This document shows positions 1-8,900 of a stretch of DNA of 13,037 bases, in pieces. The stretch lies in the NCBI GenBank assembly GCA_025201705.1, contig MU617445.1, positions 1-13,037 on the forward strand, written 5' to 3'. Position numbers and translations under genes: made by a program. Each line of letters begins with the position of its first letter. Positions within the stretch are counted from its first letter, which is position 1. Origin of the DNA: Dissophora ornata (lineage: Eukaryota; Mortierellomycota; Mortierellomycetes; Mortierellales; Mortierellaceae). The notes beneath the pieces are model-generated. The model had not been told where the DNA came from. It did not search any database and was given only the letters and a program-made list of their open reading frames with translations.

Positions 1-30
1 AAAAAAAAAAAAAAGAGAGAGAGAGAGAGC
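1..30. repeat. poly(A) plus (GA)n microsatellite at left edge
   Basis: Fourteen A residues are followed by about eight GA units. On the minus strand this is a polypyrimidine tract at the end of the truncated transporter intron. Its position at the very edge suggests that the assembly broke here. Confidence 0.9.
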
Positions 31-376
31 GACAGAGCGATATGATAACGTGATGCGCATGTGGAGAGGAGAGATGTGGGTAAATATTAAGAGATTAGCA
101 GGCGTGGAGGTAGACGAAGTGGATGGGATGTCAGGACAATGGAAAAGGGGGGGAGATAGGAAGGGATATTTGAGGGGAGAGGATTAACATTGGTTGCATA
201 AATCTCTGGATCGGTTCCGTGGCGGGAACTCCGTTTTTTTCTTCTACCTAAATACCACCCTCGTACACGCTCTCTCTGCCTTCTCAAGCCCCCTGAACAG
301 GTTGTCTGGTCACCATGCGACATCATTTTGTCCAGATGATATGGATTCGAGAAAGTAGCGACTATTTAAACGTTAC
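1..376 (-). other. Partial first intron of the OFA-type transporter gene
   Basis: From the GTAACG donor at 376 the minus strand has no frame resembling the rest of an MFS protein down to the edge. A 79-codon open frame at 87-326 has no transporter character. Near the edge the minus strand has a GCTAATC branch-like motif (about 92-98), then a CT-rich run into poly(T), so the 3' splice site may lie just outside. At more than 370 nt this is longer than the other introns here. Confidence 0.5.
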
Positions 377-601
377 CATATCTGATCCATAAATAGCGAT
401 ATCCACGGGTCGATTGAAGACAGACCAGGCGTAGACTGATCCACAGATGGCCTGGAAGACCATCGCTGCTGGTGCAATATACCATCTCTTGAATGGTTTA
501 TCGAATATCATCCGGTCACGCTGGATAGACTCGGGTGTAACAGTGTACTTGGTCTCTCCATAGTAATTCTGGATTTTGTTCCAGAGGTAGCTCTCTTCCA
601 T
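377..601 (-). CDS. OFA-type MFS transporter (oxalate/formate or monocarboxylate porter-like), first exon only, partial
   Basis: This is the first coding exon (75 codons) of a minus-strand gene whose remainder lies beyond the left edge. The ATG at 601 has a good context (A at -3, G at +4). After about 37 hydrophilic cytosolic residues comes KRWYIAPAAMVFQAICGSVY followed by AWSVFNRP, the pattern of transmembrane segment 1 in the OFA branch of the major facilitator superfamily, where a GxxYAWSxFN-like signature ends TM1. Members move oxalate, formate, lactate or related monocarboxylates across the plasma membrane; the substrate cannot be read from this piece. The exon most likely ends at 377, before a GTAACG donor, the same donor hexamer used by SPC3 intron 2 in this window. 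Reading on past the donor meets a stop within four codons (362-364), as expected for an intron. The assignment rests on one TM segment, so the family is likely but the subfamily is uncertain. Confidence 0.72.
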
Positions 602-1232
602 GATGTATAGTCAGGGGCTGTTAGTAACTCCTTCTGGTGCTGCTATACGCCAATGTGTTTTGAAAATTACTCGAGCCTCGCACAAAAACCTAAGGTGTAG
701 TCGGAAGAGTGTAGGATGGAGGTGGGTTGATCGTGAGTAAGAATTGAGGTGTCTATGATTAGAGCAAGAATATGAGGGATAAGATCCGCAAAGGTTGAAC
801 AGACGACTGCTTCAACTACATCAAACGCGGTGGTAAGGGTTGCAGTTGATGTGTGGCTGTGTGTGTTGTGAAATCAACCAATGGGTGACAAGCGTACAGG
901 TGTGACAGGGCAATCTAGGGTCTGAAGGGTTACGTGGTGTAGCAGATATCGATGGCAAAGTACAGAGAACTACGTGAGCCAGAGACTTGGTATGGGTATG
1001 GCAAATCGCAGAGCTGGGGAAAGTTGCAAGAGGGATGGGTCAGGGATGAAATGGAAACGATAAGAAAAGATAAGAGGAGGTGAAAATAAAAAAAAAACGC
1101 GAATGCCAGAGGTAGAAATGTGACATAGCTAGTTCAGATATAAAACATTAGGACATGGCTATCAGTTTCTAAGTCTTTTGGAGCCTCAAGGAGAGAGGGG
1201 GGGACATGTATTGTATTATATAACCAATGGCA
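602..1232 (-). promoter_or_regulatory. Promoter and CT-rich 5' leader of the OFA-type transporter
   Basis: On the minus strand an inverted CCAAT (1224-1228) directly abuts TTATATAA (1216-1223), a plausible CCAAT/TATA core. Downstream are strongly pyrimidine-rich blocks (about 1000-1100 and 690-760), typical of fungal leaders, up to the ATG at 601. If the TATA is used, the leader is about 500-580 nt long and could contain an upstream intron or uORFs. I see no other gene in this stretch. Confidence 0.4.
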
Positions 1233-2636
1233 TTGGAAGACATACAGACAGTAAATGATATCTGTGGGATGGCGGCGGCGATTTAATGCTGGTGGAATAA
1301 GAAGTTTCGATGAGGCAGATGTGGACAAGAATTTTTGTCTTAAAGCATTGCAGAAGAGAGAGCTTATGAAGAGATCGCGTTGAAATTCCGAGTCAACTTC
1401 AGAGGTCAAATGAAGATGTTGGCGAATTAAGCCATGTAGTGTGTGAGGGAAATAACAAGACCCGAAAGGAGGGCGGTGGGAGGCGATACGACACAAGCTC
1501 AGAGATAAAAATGGTCAGGCACCAAGAAAAGGGAACAGGTAGTTTTTGAACGCGATCTTAATGAGCACGAGTGTTAAGAATTCCTCCCTTGTTTTGATAT
1601 AAGAAAAAACGTGTAAATCGGGTTTAACTGATATCAGCGAACTCAGAAGACGCAGCGGCAGTGGGAAGCGTTAACACTCCTTGATGAATAAGGAAGAAAT
1701 AAAGGAAGGGATCATCAGCATCAAAAAGTCAGGACAATGCGAAAAGGATTGCTAATAACAAGAAATTGAGGGAAAAGAAGCTACGATCTCACCCCACCAA
1801 ACAAACGACATACGCCACAATAAGGATCAATGCTTCTTCTAAAGACACTGTGATGTCGACATATTATAGAAGTCCGAGCTGTAGACACCTATCAAGGTTA
1901 ACATCAGGAGAGGGAGCCATTCATCTGAATGGACTTTTAAAGACTAATCTTGGTTAGCCTTGTACAAAAACTCCTATTGTATGATCGGCTAGAGTCCAAA
2001 GGACGTTGAGTGCGACAAGACACCCATCTCCCACCACAAAATAGGCGTAGTCAAAAACGCCAGGCAGGTCGCAAGATGCGTAAACTCTGATCCGGTAGCG
2101 GCGCCTCAACACACCACCTCCAAAAAGAACGCTCCTGAGTAGTAAATAGCTGAAAGTCCAAAAGGGAAAGTCACTACTGTACAATGAAATTCGTTTTGGA
2201 TAGCATGGCGATTTTATCATCCTCTTTGACATGAAGAAGAGTCGGATTAGAGCGAGGACACGATCAGACAGCCATACTCTTAGCATTCACTAAAATGAAA
2301 AAGTGGATAAAAGGAGTGAAGGGGTAACATCTGAAGAAGCAGGGCGAACAGGAGACCTCAGCAGGAGATATTAGAGCCATAGAGCTTTGCGACACCAGTT
2401 CACTTTGTCGCTCAAGACCCACCCGAACGACGCAGTGCCACATGAACACGCTATTATCAGTAAATCGTAGACTGCAGCCCGCCCTTACTCGCTCTGCCAA
2501 GTTACCCGCTACCCCGCTTGATATTCCCCCCGGTTAACCCCACCGCTATGGACATCGTATAGCGATCGGAGCAAGGGCATCGGGAGATGAGGAGGTGCGA
2601 CTTTGAGTAGAGAGTTTAACCTAATAGGCGGTTAGT

Positions 2637-2656
2637 AAGTAAGTATAGACTTACTT
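2637..2656. repeat. Perfect 8-bp hairpin with 4-nt loop
   Basis: AAGTAAGT (2637-2644) and ACTTACTT (2649-2656) are exact reverse complements around ATAG. The left arm is part of a short AAGT tandem. No T-run follows on either side. Confidence 0.7.
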
Positions 2657-3181
2657 CCATTACTCTCCTTATTCCAAGCTGGTTACTCTCGTTCGCGTAT
2701 TTGCTCTTCACAGACAGCGGCAACTCACGCTTTCTAGGCACATGAATAAAAATGGGTTACATCTTTTATTCGCGGTGCGATGGCGACTCTCCCTTTTTGC
2801 ACCCCTTGCTCTAATCACAGCCCCTTCAGAAGTCATTTATTTCATTGTGCTTCAAGTGACTCCACCTCCTTGCGTGAAGGTCGACCTAACATTCTTGATG
2901 CGACTCTTAGGGACAGGAGCTAGTACCCAATCCGCGTATTGCTGTAGAAAAAAAATTCAACAAGAGACTGGTCTCCAAAAATCCAGGTGATCGCAATGCC
3001 CTGAGTGTTGGACTAGTCCCGCCGTCATGATGACTTGTGCTTTACCGTCACTGCTTGAGCATGAATGCCAAAAAGGGAGTGAGCAAGGTCAATAAATTTG
3101 GCCAAATGGAGCGGAAACCTAGCATCATCCCTTCGTGAGACTAACTGGTAAACTCCTCAATCCACTCAGCCTACATTAGTC

Positions 3182-3206
3182 GTGGAGATAATGGGACTAT
3201 CTCCAC
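3182..3206. repeat. Perfect 9-bp hairpin with 7-nt loop
   Basis: GTGGAGATA (3182-3190) pairs exactly with TATCTCCAC (3198-3206) around ATGGGAC. It lies in the gene-poor interval, not next to a stop codon. Confidence 0.75.
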
Positions 3207-3467
3207 CTTACTCATCACAATCTATAACACCAGATCTGACGTTTCGGGAGGAGGTTTAGTCCCCTCTCTAATCGCGAGAACAAAAGTCTTTCTCACGACC
3301 CACCGGGCAAGGTCCCTCATTGAAAGAGTCCCTCAAGGAAGGAGCTGACAGTTCGGACACCTGAGTAGCGCTGCCAGCCAACCACTTTTTTTTAGCAATT
3401 CCGTTCGAATCAGTTGCAACGATTACTAGTCTCGCTCTTCTGTTGAAACATTGTTGCCTGTCTTTTA

Positions 3468-3549
3468 TGTCGCCGTAGACAAGGCGACAAAGTAATTACT
3501 TAAACCTCTCGCGGCGATCACGCTTTCCGCCGTTCTAGTTACTTTGTCG
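3468..3549. repeat. Nested and mutually exclusive inverted repeats
   Basis: CGACAAAGTAA (3485-3495) pairs perfectly over 11 bp with TTACTTTGTCG (3539-3549). Inside, CGGCG (3512-3516) pairs with CGCCG (3528-3532). The left arm also overlaps GGCGACA (3483-3489), which pairs with TGTCGCC (3468-3474). One arm therefore has two alternative partners. This could be a fold-back element or the end of a decayed transposon. Confidence 0.65.
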
Positions 3550-3824
3550 TACCATAATCAATTTCGTTGTACATTCTAGCAATACCGCTAGCCATACTCC
3601 GAGCGCCGTTCACGCGAAGAGAAGAGCCGAAAACAGGGCATTTCATTATTGTAAGAGATATCATACATGAATAACGACTTTTCTTTCATTTTGGTGGATT
3701 GACGCGTCAAGGGGCCGCCAACACGCAAGAATAAACCAATCAATGGCCATTCTGGGCAAAAGTCCTGTAACAGACTTCAGCGCGGCGATAAAGCGCAGAG
3801 GTTCTTAAAACAACTTTACTATAT

Positions 3825-4907
3825 CTATGTTTGGATGCCGCTTGGCAACGGGAAGGCATAGCCATCACTAGCTTGAGAGTGGCCATAAGTCATAAATCCG
3901 ACGTAAGGGACAATATTCCAGTGAAGAGACACGTTTGCTTGCACGTTGCTGACACGGTATCGTTAAACAAAAGATAAAGGCTCTTAGCATGCTTTTTTCA
4001 AAGAAATGACGCAAGGTAACTTGATGGTAATGACCAGATATCACGAGAGAATAACCTACGTCCACTTCTTGTTCACGTCGATCAGACTGTACTTGTTCTT
4101 GATGCCCTTCTTCTTGATCATGGCGTCAGACTTGCGCTTGATAATCGTGTCCCAAATAACAATCTGGTTCTTGGGCTATCGGAATGGAGAAGGTAGTCAA
4201 GCAAGAGATATGTACGAAGTGTTAGTGTTTTAATGGTCAATAGCTCTTGTATCCTGCATCTCACGAATACCTTGCACTCAGGCGATATTCCCCTGTCACT
4301 TAGTCCTGTCACTTACGTGTGTTGGGGTTGAGTATTCGGCCACGGCGTAGACAAACAACTGCTTGGTATTCCAATGAAACAACGAAGAGAGATCTAAAGA
4401 AAGGTGCTCGAGTAGATCAGTTCTTTTGTGCCATACGTCTCAAATCGAGACTGGTATTGTTCGCGCCTGATGCAAACCCAGCGGTAAAACCCTTCACGAC
4501 GGTACCTGCGTCAACCTGCATCAACGTGTTGGCAAACTCGTTGTCTCGCGTCTTGTAATCGACCCAGTTCTTGTCATATCTCCCTGTAACACTATGCGCA
4601 GAACAATTTGAGAGTTGTTTAGAAGCCCAACCTAGGTCACGTATGAGACGCGTCTTCCTCCAGCGATACATGAAGTTACGTTACACTTTGATGGAGTCCA
4701 ATGCAACTGAGCCAGTTGGGTTTCCGGGAATCAAAAGTGCACTCAGAGCAATTGCCTAAGTGGAAGGTTGTTTGCATTAGCTGTCAAGAGTCCATCAACA
4801 TTACTCGAAACTAGAGGGCATCCGCACGTGTTTACCCCCAGGAGACAAAAGATGGCCGAGAGAGAGAAGGCCATAACGGCATTGGCCCTGTTCTGAAGAC
4901 TGTTCAT
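3825..4907 (-). CDS. SPC3: Signal peptidase complex subunit 3 (SPC22/23 family), complete, six exons
   Basis: SPC3 is the single-pass ER membrane subunit that is essential, in yeast, for the signal peptidase complex, which removes signal peptides from proteins entering the ER. Exons on the minus strand are 4907-4836, 4755-4685, 4591-4506, 4393-4317, 4175-4060 and 3948-3825. The sum is 546 nt, 181 residues plus stop, close to the usual family length of about 180. All five introns (80, 93, 112, 141, 111 nt) are GT-AG with consistent phases. The start MNSLQNRANAVMAFSLS matches the family's short cytosolic tail; the hydrophobic anchor (about residues 13-33) spans the exon 1/2 junction. The lumenal domain carries, in order, DLSSLFHWNTKQLFVYAVAE (exon 4), NQIVIWD (exon 5) and SLHWNIVPYVG (exon 6), all family hallmarks. 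The gene is divergent from the MFS gene, about 1 kb away. Lysines are mostly AAG, which suggests good expression. The only soft point is the exon 5 acceptor: TAG before CCC (used here) or AG six bases later. Confidence 0.94.
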
Positions 4908-5924
4908 TTGTGCGTTTTGCTTGGCTTTGATGTTGCAAGATGGATGAAGAATGGAGCAAAACTACGCCCTTGGATCGCCAATGATGGAAAGATGGTTGTG
5001 CATTGCTGCTAGCCTTCCTCGCGCTTCAGAGTTTTGCCACGACATCGAAAATATATTCACAGTCACGAGCGGGTCCTACCCCTGGATTACACGTTTAATA
5101 TTTCGCGTTGATCATTTCAGCAATATTTATGGTAGATAGAATCGCGTGCCAGAGCCACGCATCTCCCCTCGCTGGTTCGGCTTCCTCTGCTTTCTGATTT
5201 TTCTTCTCTCCCTCTCTCCCTCTCTCCCTCTCTCCCTATGCTCCTTCTTTCCTTCATACGCACTCTTCATCAACAAGGCCACCAGGAACACGGCCTTGGG
5301 CCTAGGTGACCCATAAAAGAACTGATGTGCACGACCATGCAGAAGTCCAGGCCATCCAACTGGCTGTGTCCCTCAGATCGCCCGGACAGTCCAAATCATT
5401 GCACAGTACCAATGTCAGTAAAAAAAGTTAACGGAGCCATTTAAGCCTAGAAATTGGGATCCAAAACTGTGTATGTGATAAAAACTGAGGCGCCACCCCA
5501 TGTGCTGGTGTTTTGCATGGAACAAATAAGAATCCGCGATTCAGCATTACATGCCTCTATCGTACACATACAAAAGAATGGCCACACCCCTCTGTGCAGC
5601 GGTTAACCTCTGCAACACTTTCCTATGCACTAAGATGAATCCGCAGTCAAGTGGCAAGAGTCACGCCTACGCGAGATCATCATCAACAAAAAGGAGGGGG
5701 AGGGATCAAAATTCAGTCGTGGCGGGGCGTGCTCACTGTTACATTCCTCTAGGTTGGACTGGAATGCTATCTAGGCACGTCATTACACAATATAAGGGAT
5801 TCATTATCCAGCTACATTTGTGTTCAACTCGTTCAACAGCTTGCTCTTTGCCTTTCCTCTCTTTGCTCCTACCCAGCTCGCATCTACTTCTCAACAGTAA
5901 CTATTTAGGCTGACCAGTCCCCAC
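4908..5924. promoter_or_regulatory. Divergent intergenic region between SPC3 and the MFS transporter
   Basis: About 1 kb lies between two divergent start codons. On the plus side a TATAAG (5791-5796) is followed by a pyrimidine-rich block (about 5835-5892), a plausible core promoter and leader for the transporter. On the SPC3 side a CCAAT lies at about 4978-4982, some 70 nt before its ATG. The 120-codon open frame at 5551-5913 has no domain features and overlaps this putative promoter, so I do not call it a gene. No RNA gene is recognisable. Confidence 0.4.
5205..5237. repeat. Octamer CT microsatellite
   Basis: About four tandem copies of an 8-nt CCCTCTCT-type unit lie in the divergent intergenic region, on the plus strand. 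Polypyrimidine runs like this are common in fungal promoters and can exclude nucleosomes. Confidence 0.85.
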
Positions 5925-8900
5925 ATGCATGCACTAAAAAGCATGGAACCACAAAATGACGAAGTACCCATCCAGGGTCATGACCGCGGTGATTGTGTCT
6001 CATCATCCTGTGCAGAGACAGCGCCAATATCCCCAAAGTCGGGGTTCATGGTGTCCCAGTCTCCTTGCAAGTCGATTCCCCGCAGCATGAAGTTCATTTC
6101 TTGCCAGACGTCTCAACCTGTTCCTCCAGCTCCACAGCAGCAGCAGAGGAAATCGGCTGGTGCCAAAACTGGCGCACTAGTTGATCTGGATTCGAATATG
6201 CAAGAGATATTTGGACCCACACAGCCTATTATACACGCCCCGACGCATAGGATATACCCCGCCATTCCAGGATTGTTACCTTCTGCACTGCCATTCGACC
6301 CTCCATCGAGCTCCAGCATTTCTACGAATACTGCTATTTTAGGCACCCCATCATCATCGACTTTTTCGTCATTTCCCTCTGTCCATCATGTTCCTCAAAG
6401 AGCATCATTGACTACACTGCGACGACTCCCAGCTCTCAGGAGCTGCGCTTTTGTATTACTCCGGATCTTGCTCTTACCGAAGACCATTTTTGTGAGGAGT
6501 GTGTCTGTTGGAAGAGTATGTCTGCATAGAGTTGGCATCGGAGCCTCACATTGCCCACGCCAAAGCCATGACTATCAGCATCATTCCAGCCATCGCGAGC
6601 GCCGTTTCCGATCATACCATCGTAATGAGCCACCAGGAGATCGAGATTCCCATCACCGTTCAAGGAGCGAATCGGACTCTGTGCCCTATCGGGAAACAGT
6701 ACAAGGTCGCTGGCGCCACCACTCTAGTTCACGATCCCGTTCTCGATCTCGATCACGATCTCATCATACCACGCTGCATCTGAGGGGATCAGGACGTTCC
6801 AGAGTGGCCAAACCATCTACATCGTTCAAAGATCGGTCTAGGGCATGCTTCTTTGCATTTCGAAACAGCTATAAAGTACAGGTGGCATTGGTGTGTGCGT
6901 GTCTGACGGGCGAATCTTTTGCACAGTCAATGATGCACCCGTTTCTGTACTATATGGTGCGGGATTTCCAAGTCGGGCCCGACATCTGGATCGGGTACTA
7001 TGCAGGATTGCTCTGGACGGGGTTTTGGAGCGCCAACTTGGTCACAACTTTGTTTTGGGGTCATCTATCTGGTAAACAAGCAGAAGGTCTTACAAACGAC
7101 AAACAACAAAACATGGCTATCGATGCGCCGATAACGATTGTGGTTCTCATTTCGCTTATTGAAAACTCGCGAAATATAGATAAATATGGACGCAAAGTGA
7201 TTCTGTTGTTTGGGCTGTTCATGACGAGCATCTCGACACTGTATCTAGGACTATCCACTAGATACCACGATGCCATGCTAGCGCTAATCATACAAGGGGC
7301 GTGCACGGGTATTGTTCCTGTCTCGAAGTGCTCTATCGGAGAAATGGCCAATCGACAGCAAAGACTTCATGATACGGATGTGGCTTTAACGCAAAGCCGA
7401 CAAGGGAAGCAAAAGCAACATCTGCGACGGTGCCAGAATCAACGACAGCGCGATATCAGTCTTGAAAGTGCGGTCAAAGGACTCAACGAGAAGACGCGGC
7501 GTCTAACGGAAGATGGGAAAGCCATCCATGTTGAGGAGGATTCTGAAGGGCGGTGCACAGATTCAGAGTGCTGTGAAGTCGACCACGGGAATGGCAATAG
7601 CACAGCTAATGGAATGCATACATCTAGGCCAAAGAAGGACTTTGCTGCCAAAGGATACTCGACATTAGTCATTGCCATTGCGCTAGGAACCGCTTGTAAG
7701 TTTTTCGATCCCAACTTATTGCTATTTTGCTTATCACCTTTCATTTCGTTCATCTTACAATCGACACCATCTGTATGTTTTCAGTGGGTCCGTGGGCTGG
7801 AGGCAGTTTAACCAAAACGCAGATTCCTGGATACGAAGCATACCCATACTTTGCGCCTTGTCTCCTCGCGTCACTTCTCGGGATTTTCCTTACGGGGGCT
7901 GTAGCCCTTTTACTCAACGAGACTCACCCAAAATGGGCCAAGCCGCTGGAGCGAGAGGCGTATACCACGGGCTTCTATGACAATATACCGAATTTGACAC
8001 GTGGGAGATCTGTATATGACCATAGGATTCGACGTACAGAAGCAATTTCAGAGCCCCGCGAACTGAATCCAGTGGGGGTGTCTGCGTTTTCTTCAGTCTC
8101 GGCAGGAAACGTCGCTGCGATACCTAATTCAATTGTTGTCAATGAGAGTGAGGATTGTCTCAGCAATGCGGTTGCTGAGCCACGCTCCGGCGAACGTCCC
8201 AAATTGCGTTCTCAGATGTATGCCAACGCTTCAATATGCACTTGCCCTACCGTGTCCTTAGCATCGGTGCCTGCGCCTTTTAGCGTTCCTCTATCACGTT
8301 CTCTGCTCTCGCCTGCATCAGAGCTTTATCTGATCTTAGCCATATACACGCTCCTCGTCTTGACGTCAATCCTCGGCAGCGAATTCACTATGCTCTATAC
8401 ACAAAGTCCAGTCATCCGTGGTGGGCTCGAGTTTTCCGCAAAGGCCCTGGGTCAAGTGCTAGCGATGCGGGGGATCTTGAAGTTGATATTCAATATTTTC
8501 GGGTACCCTTGGATGGTGAGCCGATTTGGACTGCTGAGATGTCTAAAGCTGGGCATTCTTGCAATAGGCACGGTCTCGGTCTTTGGACTAGGTTGGTTCG
8601 TACCTTGGAGCATTGGAGAAGATATGCACGCGGAAACACCAGTCATAGCATCAAGAGGTTTTGGATTTGTGATGGGAAACGGAAATGATGAGAGGAAGTC
8701 TTTTGGCATGGGCCCTATTTTGTTGTGCTTAAGTCTGATCTCGATGGGCGATGTTCTTGGATACATCTCTGTGTTGGTCTTGGTATGAAACTGTCATCTT
8801 TGATCTCTTTACACTCCTCAGTTAATCTTCCGAGCGCTGACGCGAAGCGACTTCTGATTGCCATATGAACTAGTTTGGGAAGAGTGCTGATCGCTTGAAA

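Larger units (their letters stand above)
1240..3824. other. Gene-poor interval; no supportable coding sequence
   Basis: The longest open frames here (120 codons at 1134-1496 minus, 110 at 1954-2286 minus, 82 at 2742-2990 plus) show no family signature, no convincing splice connections and no bias toward C/G-ending codons such as that of the SPC3 exons nearby. Many stops occur in all frames. The notable content is structural: perfect hairpins at 2637-2656 and 3182-3206, and nested inverted repeats at 3468-3549. A decayed transposable element is possible, but no transposase or reverse transcriptase motif is recognisable. Confidence 0.5.

Noticed and set aside
640..651. CTGCTATACGCC repeated exactly at 10010-10021
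   Set aside because: A few 12-mer matches are expected by chance in a 13-kb window; the flanks do not match.
1134..1496. 120-codon minus-strand open frame
   Set aside because: It overlaps the CCAAT/TATA region and CT-rich leader of the OFA-type gene and shows no domain or codon bias.
3088..3420. Exon-like plus-strand stretches with a GTGAGA donor and CTAAC branch motif near 3140
   Set aside because: The implied intron would be only about 35 nt and joining gives a stop almost at once; two different frames look equally protein-like.
3395..3425. GTTCGAATC resembling a tRNA T-loop
   Set aside because: No matching acceptor stem, D-arm or anticodon arm can be found in the 60 nt upstream.
4006..4233. 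75-codon plus-strand open frame with hydrophobic stretches
   Set aside because: It is the antisense shadow of SPC3 exon 5, which is well supported on the other strand.
4417..4671. 84-codon minus-strand open frame
   Set aside because: Only its middle (4591-4506) is coding, as SPC3 exon 3; the rest is intron read-through.
5551..5913. 120-codon plus-strand open frame before the MFS gene
   Set aside because: It spans the putative TATA box and leader, ends before the MFS start, and has no recognisable features.
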